Positions 14,816 to 23,059 of a stretch of 38,484 bases of DNA are shown here, one piece after another. The translations under genes were made by a program, and so were the position numbers. The notes under the pieces are model-generated. The model had not been told where the DNA came from. It was given only the letters and a program-made list of their open reading frames with translations, and made no database searches. The stretch is from Tissierella sp. (GTDB lineage: Bacteria > Bacillota > Clostridia > Tissierellales > Tissierellaceae): NCBI RefSeq assembly GCF_029266915.1, contig NZ_JARIEF010000053.1, forward strand, positions 1 through 38,484, in the 5' to 3' direction. The number at the start of each line of letters is the position of its first letter. The stretch's first letter is position 1.

Positions 14816-16171
14816 TTAGTTTAAAATTTCTCCAAATAATCCTAATTGATAAAGAAATACTAGAACTATTCCAACAGGGGCTAGATACCTTATTATTCCA
14901 TAAAATATAACTTCATAGCTTACTCTGTGCTCCCCCTCATTTGAAAGCTGAGCATCAACTCTATCCCTCTTCATAAACCATCCAACAAATACTACACTTA
15001 TAAGAGCTGCTGTTGTTAGAAAATAGTTAGCTGTAGTCTCATCTAAGAAGTCGAAAAAGTTATTTCCAAAGAAATCTAAATGCTTTAGAGGCCCATTCGA
15101 AAGTGAAGCAAAGAATCCTACCAAAGTTATACTTCCAAAAGCTAATATACTAGCTTTTCTTCTTGCCATCTTCATACTATCAACTAAAAACGCTACTACT
15201 ACTTCTAAAAGAGAAATTGTACTTGTTAGCGCCGCTAATGCTAGAAGAAGAAAGAATAATATGCTAAAGAAATATCCTCCTGACATTTGGCTAAATACAT
15301 TTGGAAGTGTTATAAAAACAAGCCCTGGTCCTCCACTTGGGTCTATACCGTAGGCAAAGACTGCCGGAAAAATAGCAATACCTGCCAGAAGTGCTATAAG
15401 CGTATCTGCTATTGAAATTTGAACTGCCATGCTGCCTAATTTTTCTTTATCTTGTATATAGGAACCATATGTTATCATAATTCCCATTCCAAGACTTAGA
15501 GAGAAAAAAGCATGTCCAAGAGCTGCAAGGATTACTCTTGCATCTATTTTTGAAAAGTCAGGCTGAAATAAAAACTTAATTCCTTCCATGCTGTTAGGAA
15601 GACTAAGAGCCTTGATATCAAGTATAATTATAAGGACTAATAATAGCGGTACCATGATCTTTGAAACCTTTTCTATACCTTTTTGTACTCCAGTAGAAAC
15701 TATGATACCTGTTATAGTCATAAATACTATCTGCCACATAATAGGCCTATAAGGGTCAGCTATAAAACCTGTAAACATGCCTTCTATAGCCTGGCTATCT
15801 TGACCTGCAAATTTATTCATAACAGAAGAAAAAACATACTCAAGTGTCCAGCCTGCTACAACTCCATAAAATGAAAGAATAAAAAATGCTGCTAAAACTC
15901 CAAGAACTCCCGAAATAAAAAATGGCCTTCTATCAAGTTTTTTAAATGATCCTATAGCATCAAGTTTAGCTTCTCGACCTATTATAAATTCACTCAGCAT
16001 AAGAGGTAGGCCAATTACTGCTACTATTGCCAAATAAATAATCAGAAATGCACCCCCGCCATACTTTCCTACCACATAGGGAAATCTCCATATATTTCCC
16101 AGTCCGATTGCTGATCCTACGGCCGCTGCTAATATTCCAAACTTTGAACTAAATCCTTCTCTTTTTTCCAT
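14816..16171 (-). CDS. Sodium-dependent amino-acid transporter, NSS/SNF family
   Basis: This is a 451-residue secondary transporter with 11-12 predicted helices and the LeuT fold. TM1 is unmistakable: SKFGILAAAVGSAIGLGNIW carries the Na+ and substrate-binding backbone and the conserved GNIWRFPY. TM6 (ALGHAFFSLSLGMGIMITYGSY) supplies the second unwound segment. The length and the truncated C-terminus are typical of bacterial NSS members such as MhsT and TnaT, which favour hydrophobic or aromatic amino acids. A tryptophanase gene 13 kb away makes tryptophan uptake conceivable, but linkage is weak. The start is supported by AGAGGAGG. A strong promoter with an overlapping palindrome lies upstream. 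Confidence 0.92.
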   Translation of the reverse strand: MEKREGFSSKFGILAAAVGSAIGLGNIWRFPYVVGKYGGGAFLIIYLAIVAVIGLPLMLSEFIIGREAKLDAIGSFKKLDRRPFFISGVLGVLAAFFILSFYGVVAGWTLEYVFSSVMNKFAGQDSQAIEGMFTGFIADPYRPIMWQIVFMTITGIIVSTGVQKGIEKVSKIMVPLLLVLIIILDIKALSLPNSMEGIKFLFQPDFSKIDARVILAALGHAFFSLSLGMGIMITYGSYIQDKEKLGSMAVQISIADTLIALLAGIAIFPAVFAYGIDPSGGPGLVFITLPNVFSQMSGGYFFSILFFLLLALAALTSTISLLEVVVAFLVDSMKMARRKASILAFGSITLVGFFASLSNGPLKHLDFFGNNFFDFLDETTANYFLTTAALISVVFVGWFMKRDRVDAQLSNEGEHRVSYEVIFYGIIRYLAPVGIVLVFLYQLGLFGEILN

Positions 16172-16191
16172 TCTTGACTACCTCCTCTTTC

Positions 16192-16208
16192 TAGTATTAT
16201 GTATACTA
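16192..16208. promoter_or_regulatory. Palindromic operator candidate at the NSS promoter
   Basis: TAGTAT-N5-ATACTA (16192-16208) overlaps the -10 box and start region of the transporter promoter. The regulator is unknown. Confidence 0.55.
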
Positions 16209-16233
16209 TAATAGGGTAAAGCGGCTTTGTCAA
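16205..16233 (-). promoter_or_regulatory. Sigma-A promoter of the NSS transporter gene
   Basis: Minus strand TTGACA (16228-16233), 17-bp spacer, TATAGT (16205-16210). The leader is short, about 26 nt to the start codon. Confidence 0.85.
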
Positions 16234-16460
16234 GAAGTATTTACACTTTTCAGAATAATCATTCTTAATAAACATGCTCTTGATCTCTTCCCAAACTAAT
16301 ATAAATCTTTTACTAATCCATAAAATTACTATAAGAAGAGTGATGTCTCATCTAAACTCATGAAGGAATTCTAATCTCCTCATTTTGAGTTTGTCCAGAA
16401 GTCTCAATTTTATTTAGCTAAGTAAAATTAAAGATAGATTATTTCACTTCGATAGGATTA

Positions 16461-16958
16461 CTAAAATTTAGAATTATCTGCTACTCTCTTTTTATTCCTT
16501 AAATCTTTAAAGAAGTTTTGCATCATTGCCCTACACTCTTCTTCTAAAACTCCAAGTTCTACTTCTACTTTATGATTTAGTCCTTCATAATCTAGTAAAT
16601 TTATAAGGCTACCGGCGCAACCTCTCTTAGGATCCAGGCTTCCTACTACAAGCCTTTTAATCCTAGCGTTTACCATAGCCCCTGCACACATAGCACACGG
16701 CTCAAGCGTCACATATAGCTCACAGTCTATCAGTCTCCATGCATCTATAGATTTACTTGCTCCATCTATTGCAATCAGTTCTGCGTGATATAGAGGGTTT
16801 TTAAGTGTCTCTACTCTGTTGCGCCCCCTTCCTATTATCTCTCCTTTATAAACAACCACAGCACCTACTGGTATTTCCATCTCATCATAAGCTTTTCTAG
16901 CTTCTTTTATAGCTTCCTTCATAAAAAATTTATCTATTTCTTCATCTGATTTATCCAT
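16461..16958 (-). CDS. tadA: tRNA adenosine-34 deaminase
   Basis: This zinc enzyme converts A34 to inosine in tRNA-Arg(ACG). The protein has 165 residues. The catalytic signature is HAE at 58-60 (Glu60 is the proton shuttle) with zinc ligands in PCAMC (Cys88, Cys91). Further family marks are NRVETLKNPLYHAE and the DPKRGCAGS loop that separates TadA from cytosine deaminases. It lies 58 nt downstream of tRNA-Arg(CCU), beyond a terminator. The start has AGGTGA 5 nt upstream. Confidence 0.95.
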   Translation of the reverse strand: MDKSDEEIDKFFMKEAIKEARKAYDEMEIPVGAVVVYKGEIIGRGRNRVETLKNPLYHAELIAIDGASKSIDAWRLIDCELYVTLEPCAMCAGAMVNARIKRLVVGSLDPKRGCAGSLINLLDYEGLNHKVEVELGVLEEECRAMMQNFFKDLRNKKRVADNSKF

Positions 16959-16981
16959 ATCTTCACCTACTTTTTTGTATT

Positions 16982-17014
16982 AAAAAATCTTCTAATAATA
17001 TATTAGAAGATTTA
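16982..17014 (-). terminator. Intrinsic terminator after tRNA-Arg
   Basis: Minus-strand hairpin AAATCTTCTAATA / TATTAGAAGATTT followed by TTT. It begins 2 nt after the tRNA 3' end and lies upstream of tadA. Confidence 0.8.
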
Positions 17015-17016
17015 AG

Positions 17017-17091
17017 TGGCACCCCCACCCGGAATCGAACCAGGAACTAACCCTTAGGAGGGGTTTATTATATCCATTTAACTATGAGGGC
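17017..17091 (-). tRNA. tRNA-Arg(CCU)
   Basis: 75 nt with an encoded CCA. The acceptor stem is GCCCTCA/TGGGGGT with two G-U pairs. The anticodon stem AACCC/GGGTT encloses CTCCTAA, giving anticodon CCU, which reads AGG. The T-stem is CCTGG/CCGGG with loop TTCGATT. Confidence 0.95.
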
Positions 17092-17105
17092 ACATTTATC
17101 TTTTA

Positions 17106-17134
17106 ATTCTATAATAAACATTCCATCTTGTCAA
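17106..17134 (-). promoter_or_regulatory. Sigma-A promoter of tRNA-Arg
   Basis: Minus strand TTGACA (17129-17134), 17-bp spacer, TAGAAT (17106-17111). Initiation is predicted a few nt before the tRNA. Confidence 0.88.
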
Positions 17135-17171
17135 CCTAGAGAGATTTTAAATTAAAAATATTTATAATCCC

Positions 17172-18677
17172 CTACTTCAGCCATTTATCATTCATAGCTT
17201 TAAAGCTGTCTCCAGTTACCTTCTCAAATGAATCAGCAAAGTCTATCGTTGAGGCGTTTTTATATTTATTAGCCTGGAAATAATCCTCTAGTATTTTTAT
17301 TAGGATTTCTTCACTATAGCTATCTTCTATATCTCTTAAAAACATAGCTGACTTGGTATAAACTAATAATCCATAATCATCCCAGTCTTGAAATTTATCT
17401 ACCGGTTTATTTATAGTAAGATCATCTACCTTTAGATAATCTCTCATTACTTCATAACCTGTTTCCATATTATAGTGAAAATATTCATCGCCTTTTTCTT
17501 TTCCATAAATATTATCCATATATATTACTTCCGAATAACTAGTTAAGCCTTCATCTAGCCATGCTTCTTTTACTTCATCATTTCCTACTAGCCCATACCA
17601 CCATTGATGAGCTGTTTCGTGAACTATAACTTGCTCCATATACTCAAGTGCATCTTTGTTGAAAAACTGCTTGCCTATAAAGACAACTCCCGGGTATTCC
17701 ATTCCGCTTGGAAACTCAGTAAATACAACTGAATATACTCCGTAAGGATATTTACCAAAAGATTTATTAAAAACCTCTATAGAATCCCCCGCATACTTTA
17801 AACTCGCTTCTATAAGTTCTTCTTTTTCCTCTAAATAATACAATCTTACAACTATACCGTCCCTTTCTTCTTCTCTAATTTTAAATTCTCGGCTGGCTGA
17901 AAAGGCAAAATCCCTTAAGCGTTTTCCCTCTATCTTATAGATTTTTTCTCCGTCTTCAACCCTTTCCTCTACTATATTACCACTACTTGCAACTATTATA
18001 TCCTTATCCAGTCTTATATTAACGTCATAATCTGATATATCAGTGTAAAAAGGATCTCCTATAGAATAGTATGGATCCTCGCTCCATCCATCTTCATCAT
18101 GAACTGAAAGAACCGGATACCAATTTCCAAAGTTCATAGTATCTTTTCCATATCCAAACCTATCTTGAGAAGTTGGAAGCTTAACAAAGTAGTCCATATC
18201 TATTGAGATCTCTTCATCTTGCATTAAATCTTCATCTAGTTTTATCTTTAAAACAGTATCATCTACCCCTTCAATCTTATAGGCTAAATCTTTTCCTTTA
18301 ACACTTATAGACTCTATATCTATATAACCTTCTTTAAATGTCTTCTCTGTATACCTGCTCTCTTCTAGAACTATGGGAGAACCTTCTAATGTTTTAAATG
18401 CATTGGGGTAGAGCCTAAAATATATCTCCTTAAGAGGCTGACCGGTCTTATTTTTAAACCTGGTCTCTTGAACTCCACTATAAGTCTTATCTTTTTCATC
18501 GAGTTTTATATCTATTTTATAATGGTTTATATCTTCAACTATAAGTCCGTTTAAATCTTCATCTATTATGGTTTTTGTTTGTAAGTTAATATCTTTTGAT
18601 CCATCATCCTTAGAAGTACAACCCGCTAAAGCTAATATAATAAGGCTTAACAGGATAAAAATATTTATTTTTTTCAA
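17172..18677 (-). CDS. Lipoprotein M1-family zinc aminopeptidase
   Basis: This is a surface-anchored metallopeptidase of 501 residues. The N-terminus has a lipoprotein signal (MKKINIFILLSLIILALAGC) with lipobox LAGC and lipidated Cys20. The zinc site HETAH is at 353-357, with the third ligand Glu376 in WLDEG (HExxH-x18-E). The exopeptidase motif GxMEN reads GMEYPG here, the form found in bacterial M1-like lipoproteins, so strict aminopeptidase activity is uncertain. The C-terminal ARM-repeat domain of classical M1 enzymes is short or absent. The start codon is TTG, 9 nt after AAGGTGTG. The likely role is extracellular peptide or precursor trimming. Confidence 0.88.
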   Translation of the reverse strand: MKKINIFILLSLIILALAGCTSKDDGSKDINLQTKTIIDEDLNGLIVEDINHYKIDIKLDEKDKTYSGVQETRFKNKTGQPLKEIYFRLYPNAFKTLEGSPIVLEESRYTEKTFKEGYIDIESISVKGKDLAYKIEGVDDTVLKIKLDEDLMQDEEISIDMDYFVKLPTSQDRFGYGKDTMNFGNWYPVLSVHDEDGWSEDPYYSIGDPFYTDISDYDVNIRLDKDIIVASSGNIVEERVEDGEKIYKIEGKRLRDFAFSASREFKIREEERDGIVVRLYYLEEKEELIEASLKYAGDSIEVFNKSFGKYPYGVYSVVFTEFPSGMEYPGVVFIGKQFFNKDALEYMEQVIVHETAHQWWYGLVGNDEVKEAWLDEGLTSYSEVIYMDNIYGKEKGDEYFHYNMETGYEVMRDYLKVDDLTINKPVDKFQDWDDYGLLVYTKSAMFLRDIEDSYSEEILIKILEDYFQANKYKNASTIDFADSFEKVTGDSFKAMNDKWLK

Positions 18678-18880
18678 CTTAAATCACACCTTTTCTAATT
18701 ACTTATATCAATTATACCCCTGGAGATGATTTTAAACTCAAGCTTATTTTCCTACAAATGATACTCTAGCTCTTTCTAATGCAGTTATATACAAATAAAC
18801 TTTTTAACCACACATAATTTTACCTCTACGGCGTAGTTTACTAAAGATATGCAACTAAATTTCATATAAGATATATCTAT

Positions 18881-19324
18881 TTAATATGATTTTTTAATTA
18901 TTTTTTCAAGTGTTTTATGCCAATCAGGATTATTTATTCTTAACCATCCATTAATTTGGTATGGAAAACTAATATACTCATTTCCTATAGAATCAATACG
19001 AAGATCATTTCCATAATCATCAAACCTTATTACGATAAAATATTCATCTTTATCACTATTTGAAACAGATGGGAGTAGTAGCTTTGTAAAATTTGAATCT
19101 AAAATCAGCTCTTTAAGACGCTCCATTTGTTCAGAATCAAGTGTAAATTCTTCTGTAATTTCAGGGGTAGTAGAATAATTCTTTATCATTGAAACACTTT
19201 TTGCCTCTGTAATATTAGAGACATCTTTTATTTCACTTCCCTTAACATTAAAATAAGAATATGCGAAAAATATAAACATAAGTATAGTAAGGATAACAAT
19301 TATTACTTTAGATGTTTTTTTCAT
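18881..19324 (-). CDS. Hypothetical membrane-anchored extracytoplasmic protein, 147 aa
   Basis: No family is recognised. An ATG at 19336 exists, but GGAGG lies between it and the ATG at 19324, which is spaced properly, so I start at 19324 (MKKTSKVIIVIL). Residues 7-25 form one hydrophobic helix with a basic N-terminus (signal anchor). The rest is polar and likely outside the membrane: a Ser/Thr-rich linker, then alternating strands (EYFIVIRFDDYGNDLRIDSI) and a Trp-rich end (INGWLRINNPDWHKTLEKII). The strand-rich body with a terminal helix resembles small lipoprotein or immunity-type domains, but that is only an impression. It heads a row of small genes in the same direction. Confidence 0.7.
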   Translation of the reverse strand: MKKTSKVIIVILTILMFIFFAYSYFNVKGSEIKDVSNITEAKSVSMIKNYSTTPEITEEFTLDSEQMERLKELILDSNFTKLLLPSVSNSDKDEYFIVIRFDDYGNDLRIDSIGNEYISFPYQINGWLRINNPDWHKTLEKIIKKSY

Positions 19325-19386
19325 ATGCCCCTCCATTTTCTAATTATAGTATTAGCTCAACACTTTTCTACAAATGAGAAACAAAT

Positions 19387-19662
19387 TTATCCATATATGT
19401 ACATTAATCCCATTGCTAATATTATAACTAAAACGTATCCCAGTTGACTATTTTCTAAGATTTCATAATGGTTATTTATAGATTTTATAATTGTAGTTAT
19501 TTCTTTATTATCTTTATTATCTTTATTATCTTTGCTATCTTTTTCTTTCAATTCACTTAAAAATTTATCGCGATTTTTCTTATGCTTATTGATGTTTATT
19601 CTATATAATATACAAGCTCCTATCATTACAGCAATCATATAAAAAGCTATATTATTTGTCAT
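19387..19662 (-). CDS. Hypothetical two-helix membrane protein with DNK repeats, 91 aa
   Basis: No family is recognised. A helix at about residues 4-21 (IAFYMIAVMIGACILYRI), a very charged middle and a C-terminal helix at about 73-90 (LGYVLVIILAMGLMYIYG) suggest both ends are in the membrane and the loop is cytoplasmic. The loop contains the repeat DNKDNKDNK, encoded by a 9-nt tandem repeat at about 19502-19537, so length variation between strains is likely. The start has AAAGGGGAG upstream. The 46-aa gene lies 74 nt upstream, same direction. Confidence 0.65.
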   Translation of the reverse strand: MTNNIAFYMIAVMIGACILYRININKHKKNRDKFLSELKEKDSKDNKDNKDNKEITTIIKSINNHYEILENSQLGYVLVIILAMGLMYIYG

Positions 19663-19736
19663 AAAATCTCCCCTTTAAATTTAATTTCAATTCTTTGCAG
19701 AAAACTAATACTAAGGATATATAATAAATTATTTTT

Positions 19737-19877
19737 TTAATTTGTAAATATCAAAGCAAATACTGCAATTCCTCCAAATAGAAAGAATACTTGTTTAAAA
19801 TATATATATCCTATACCGCCTACAATCAATGAAAGACAAGCCCAAATTAAAGAGTTATCTTTTTCTGCTTTCTTCAT
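19737..19877 (-). CDS. Small membrane protein, 46 aa
   Basis: A short gene with a near-perfect ribosome binding site (GGGAGG, 8 nt before the ATG at 19877). The product begins MKKAEKDNSLIWACLSLIVG and ends GGIAVFALIFTN. It has a charged first ten residues, then two hydrophobic segments (about 10-25 and 30-45) separated by a short YFKQ turn. It is likely a two-helix membrane peptide. No family is recognised; it is one of the group of small membrane proteins between 18881 and 21207. Confidence 0.65.
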   Translation of the reverse strand: MKKAEKDNSLIWACLSLIVGGIGYIYFKQVFFLFGGIAVFALIFTN

Positions 19878-20044
19878 TTAACTTACCTCCCTTGTTTCTA
19901 TAATTTATTTACTTGGCACTTTACTAAAAATGTACATTAATAGAATAAAATCTAAAATATACCATATTATATTTTCTCCCTTTAAAATTTTCAGCTTGTC
20001 TTAAATATATACTAAATTAAGTATTTTTAAAAATTTTACTAAAT

Positions 20045-20260
20045 TTATTCTTCTACACACTTTTCAAATATAATTTGATAACAATATGGTTCTATTAATG
20101 TTGTCTTCTCATTAGTCGGTATAACGACTTGTTTTAATCTCCATCCATTATTTGATTCTTCTACAATAATTTCCTTACATTTATTAAAATCATCACCTTT
20201 TTTGAGTTTGAAACCTTTTCTTCCTATTGGAACTTCTACAAATTTATATTCATATTTCAT
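20045..20260 (-). CDS. DUF4177-type protein, 71 aa
   Basis: A small soluble protein with the DUF4177 layout: strand MKYEYKFVEVP, a helix with the core EIIVEESNNGWRLKQVV, and a closing strand YQIIFEK. The NGWRL motif is the family mark. The molecular function of DUF4177 is unknown. The start has AGGAGG with 6-nt spacing. It sits among small membrane proteins in the same direction, with gaps of over 100 nt on both sides, so joint transcription is not certain. Confidence 0.75.
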   Translation of the reverse strand: MKYEYKFVEVPIGRKGFKLKKGDDFNKCKEIIVEESNNGWRLKQVVIPTNEKTTLIEPYCYQIIFEKCVEE

Positions 20261-20369
20261 CTTGAACCTCCTATAATATATTTTATTTATAAGTCCATAA
20301 GTCCATAAATCAATACAACTAGTTTTATTGATTTAAATAATTTTAAAGGTATGTCACTTATATTTGAAT

Positions 20370-20722
20370 TTATACTTTTAGCTGTTTGTTAGCATTAGTG
20401 TATGCTAATACATATAATATTACAGAAGATACAAGTATTATATATTTAATATAATTGTTTATATCATCATGTACCATAACTATTGCATATACATATGAAG
20501 CAACTACCATTATAATAGCCATTACTGGAGTTTTACTAGGCCACTCTCTTGCAGAATTAAAATATTTAATTCTAATACCAAATGTTAAAAAACCATAAAA
20601 AGCAACTGCAATTGCAGCAATCATAAGATATTGCTTAATTGCAAATATAGATGAAAATATTAAAAACATGGTATTTATAATAAAATTCAATCTTTCAAAC
20701 TCTATATTTTTTTATTCATCAT
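20370..20722 (-). pseudogene. Small membrane protein, apparently frameshifted in a poly-A tract
   Basis: The intact frame (20370-20690, 106 aa) can only begin at a TTG with no good ribosome binding site. Just upstream, GGAGAG is correctly spaced before ATGATG (20722, 20719), but that frame stops after MMNKKI. The two frames are joined by a run of seven A (20707-20713 on the complementary strand). One more A would give a continuous N-terminus, MMNKKNIEFERLNFIINT, before the visible frame. The body has three or four hydrophobic helices and a short C-terminal tail (NANKQLKV). Explanations are a sequencing error, a real mutation, phase variation, or ribosomal or transcriptional slippage. No family is recognised. 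Confidence 0.6.
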
Positions 20723-20787
20723 TATGCTCTCCTATATATTATATTTTCGGTACTATGTAGTTATTTACTAAGGATTTACAGCTAATT

Positions 20788-21207
20788 CTAATCTTTTAAG
20801 ATATTTTTTTCTATTCTATAACAAATAAATATCATTCCTAATACTAAAGGAGCTGAAAGCATAAAAAGAGCAGTAAAAAATTCATACAGGTTAAAAACTT
20901 CTCCTAATACAGTTATAAACAATGTGATAATTATCCCTAGAATTGCTAATTTAATAGAAGCTTTAAACCAATAAATATTTCCGTATATCCAATTTGATTC
21001 ACTTTTAGCTAATCTTGGAATAGCATAATGCGATAAACCTTTATATTTATAGGAAGATAGTCTCTCTCTTCCTGCTTTAAATTCTTCTATAATTTCCTTT
21101 GGTGGATAAGGTGTTGGATTCTTTAAACTTTTATAATTAATAAAAAGAATTAAAAGATAAACTCCGAAAAATATGAAATATGGTTTATTAAAAAGAATAT
21201 AACTCAT
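20788..21207 (-). CDS. Hypothetical three-helix membrane protein, 139 aa
   Basis: No family is recognised. One helix lies at the N-terminus (about 8-25, FIFFGVYLLILFINYKS), followed by a polar, Pro/Tyr-rich section (NPTPYPPKEIIEEFKAGRER). Two more helices follow (about 83-103 and 108-130), and the end is basic (YRIEKNILKD). The start has AAGGAGGC with normal spacing. The gene is first, in transcription order, of the small-gene row that continues to 18881. The 66-nt gap to the next ATG (20722) suggests co-transcription with the frameshifted gene. Confidence 0.7.
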   Translation of the reverse strand: MSYILFNKPYFIFFGVYLLILFINYKSLKNPTPYPPKEIIEEFKAGRERLSSYKYKGLSHYAIPRLAKSESNWIYGNIYWFKASIKLAILGIIITLFITVLGEVFNLYEFFTALFMLSAPLVLGMIFICYRIEKNILKD

Positions 21208-21390
21208 AATTAGTATGCCTCCTTATATAAATGTAATTTAGCTATATAATTCTAATGATATGAAACTATATCTATTATAAATCTTAGCAATACTTAAAAT
21301 AAGGTCTGACTTATGAAAGGTGCTTTCCTTTTCATGGAAAAGCTTTTAATTATTTCTTTAACATATCATCTCTACATAACACCCAAAAAT

Positions 21391-21418
21391 AGATTCCTCC
21401 ACTATCGGTCGGAATGAC
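21391..21418. repeat. REP-like interspersed palindrome
   Basis: The segment GATTCCTCCACTATCGGTCG (21392-21411), continuing GAATGACA, pairs ATTCC with GGAAT around a short loop. It resembles the GATTCTTC...CAGAATGACA class of short interspersed repeats common in intergenic DNA of Clostridia and other phyla. No second copy is in this window. Confidence 0.5.
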
Positions 21419-21433
21419 AAAATTAAAAACCTA

Positions 21434-21469
21434 AATTAAAACATTAATTAAAATATTAATTAAAACATT
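21434..21469. repeat. 12-bp tandem triplication
   Basis: AATTAAAACATT, AATTAAAATATT, AATTAAAACATT at 21434, 21446 and 21458. Non-coding. Confidence 0.75.
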
Positions 21470-21583
21470 AAATTTTTAATTCCTACTTATAACTTATCTT
21501 CACTAACTTTATACTAGTATATCACTATTAAGTATTTTTTGAATCATCAGTTAATTTTTCTTATAGGTATGATATCAATCTTC

Positions 21584-21621
21584 TTATAAATATAATCTCA
21601 TTTTATAAATATAATCTCATT
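21584..21621. repeat. Perfect 19-bp tandem duplication
   Basis: TTATAAATATAATCTCATT at 21584-21602 and again at 21603-21621, identical. Confidence 0.8.
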
Positions 21622-21689
21622 TTTCTAATTCTCTAAAATTAAACATACCAGTAGTATAATCTTTATATATTTAAGTCTATATAAAGTTA

Positions 21690-21739
21690 AAGCACCTATA
21701 GATCCCAATCATCTTTACTGATTTTTTCTATAGGTGCTT
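21690..21739 (-). terminator. Probable terminator of serS
   Basis: A 13-bp perfect stem, AAGCACCTATAGA (21690-21702) with TCTATAGGTGCTT (21727-21739), and a 24-nt loop. The following minus-strand sequence TTTAACTTT is only moderately T-rich. Confidence 0.65.
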
Positions 21740-21759
21740 ATGGATTTTATAGTTTTACT

Positions 21760-23034
21760 TTATTTTTCTATCTTTTCTAAATTTCTCATATATGGTTTTA
21801 GAACTTCTGGAATCAATACACTTCCGTCTTCTTGTTGGAAGTTCTCAATTATTGCCGCAAAAGTTCTTCCAACCGCTAGCCCTGATCCGTTTAATGTATG
21901 GAGGTATTCTACTTTAGAGTTTTTGTCGTCTCTAAAACGTAGATTAGCACGTCTTGCCTGGAAGGCTTCAAAGTTACTACAGCTTGATATTTCAACATAT
22001 CTGTCATAGCTTGGCATCCAAACTTCTATATCATAAGTTTTAGCTGAAGAAAAACCTAGGTCCCCACTGCTTAAAAGTACAACTCTATAAGGAATGTTTA
22101 GGAGCTGAAGTATTTCTTCTGCGTCACTAACTAGTTTTTCAAGCTCATCATAAGAATCTTCTGGTTTTACAAGTTTTACCAGCTCTACCTTATCAAACTG
22201 ATGGTTTCTTATAAGTCCCCTAGTATCTCTTCCTGCTGATCCGGCTTCTTGTCTAAAACAAGGAGTATAGCCAGTATATTTTATAGGAAGCTCTTTTCCT
22301 TCTAAGATTTCGTCTCTGTGAAGATTTGTAAGGGGAACTTCTGCTGTTGGTACCATAAAGAAATCTTTTTCTGGCAAATGAAACATATCATGTTCAAACT
22401 TTGGAAGTTGACCGGTACCTATCATACTGTCTCTGTTTACCATGAAAGGCGTAAGCATCTCAGTATAACCATGGTCTCCTGTATGAACATCCAGCATAAA
22501 GCTCATTATAGCTCTTTCAAGTCTTGCTCCAAGACCCTTAAACACTGTAAATCTAGCTCCTGTAATCTTTGATGCTCTTTCAAAATCTAATATATCAAGA
22601 TCGGTTCCGATATCCCAGTGAGCCTTAATTTCAAAGTCAAACTCTCTTGGCTGACCAAATTTTCTAAGTTCTACATTATCCTCATCACTATCTCCTATTA
22701 CAACTGATTCATGAGGAGTATTTGGTATTTCAAGAAGGATCTCTTTAAGTTTTTCATCTATTTCTTTTACTAACACATCTTTTTCTTTTACCTTATCAGA
22801 TAAGCCCTTCATCTCTTCTAATACTGAAGCTACATCCTTACCTTCTTTTTTAAGTTTTGGAATTTCTTTAGATACACTGTTTTGCTTAGCCTTCATTTCC
22901 TCTACTTCCATAAGAAGACTTCTTCTGTTTTCATCAAGCTCTATAGCTTTATCTATTGGAAAAGATCCTTGTCTCTTGCCTAAAGCTTCTTTTACCCCTT
23001 GAGGGTCCATTCTTATTCTTTTAATATCTAACAT
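21760..23034 (-). CDS. serS: Seryl-tRNA synthetase
   Basis: This class II synthetase charges tRNA-Ser. The protein has 424 residues. The N-terminal long coiled-coil arm (about 28-105, [20 protein letters not shown]) binds the long variable arm of tRNA-Ser. The catalytic domain shows motif 2 ([20 protein letters not shown]) and motif 3 ([18 protein letters not shown]), plus the serine-specific HQFDKVE. Length and start ([17 protein letters not shown]) are standard, with AGAGGAGGAAG upstream. Expression is controlled by a T-box leader with a UCC specifier (23060-23253), so uncharged tRNA-Ser(GGA) would turn it on. Confidence 0.97.
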   Translation of the reverse strand: MLDIKRIRMDPQGVKEALGKRQGSFPIDKAIELDENRRSLLMEVEEMKAKQNSVSKEIPKLKKEGKDVASVLEEMKGLSDKVKEKDVLVKEIDEKLKEILLEIPNTPHESVVIGDSDEDNVELRKFGQPREFDFEIKAHWDIGTDLDILDFERASKITGARFTVFKGLGARLERAIMSFMLDVHTGDHGYTEMLTPFMVNRDSMIGTGQLPKFEHDMFHLPEKDFFMVPTAEVPLTNLHRDEILEGKELPIKYTGYTPCFRQEAGSAGRDTRGLIRNHQFDKVELVKLVKPEDSYDELEKLVSDAEEILQLLNIPYRVVLLSSGDLGFSSAKTYDIEVWMPSYDRYVEISSCSNFEAFQARRANLRFRDDKNSKVEYLHTLNGSGLAVGRTFAAIIENFQQEDGSVLIPEVLKPYMRNLEKIEK

Positions 23035-23059
23035 TTTTCTTCCTCCTCTTTTTAAAAAA

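Larger units (their letters stand above)
21208..21759. other. Intergenic region with short repeats
   Basis: 552 nt without a credible gene on either strand. It contains a REP-like palindrome (21391-21418), a 12-nt triple tandem repeat (21434-21469), a 19-nt tandem duplication (21584-21621) and the serS terminator (21690-21739). The hairpin-prone stretch at 21315-21355 may end the upstream transcript, but no clear T-run supports it. Confidence 0.6.

Noticed and set aside
21434-21469. CRISPR-like repeat
   Set aside because: The 12-nt units are directly adjacent without spacers and no cas genes are present. It is a simple tandem repeat.
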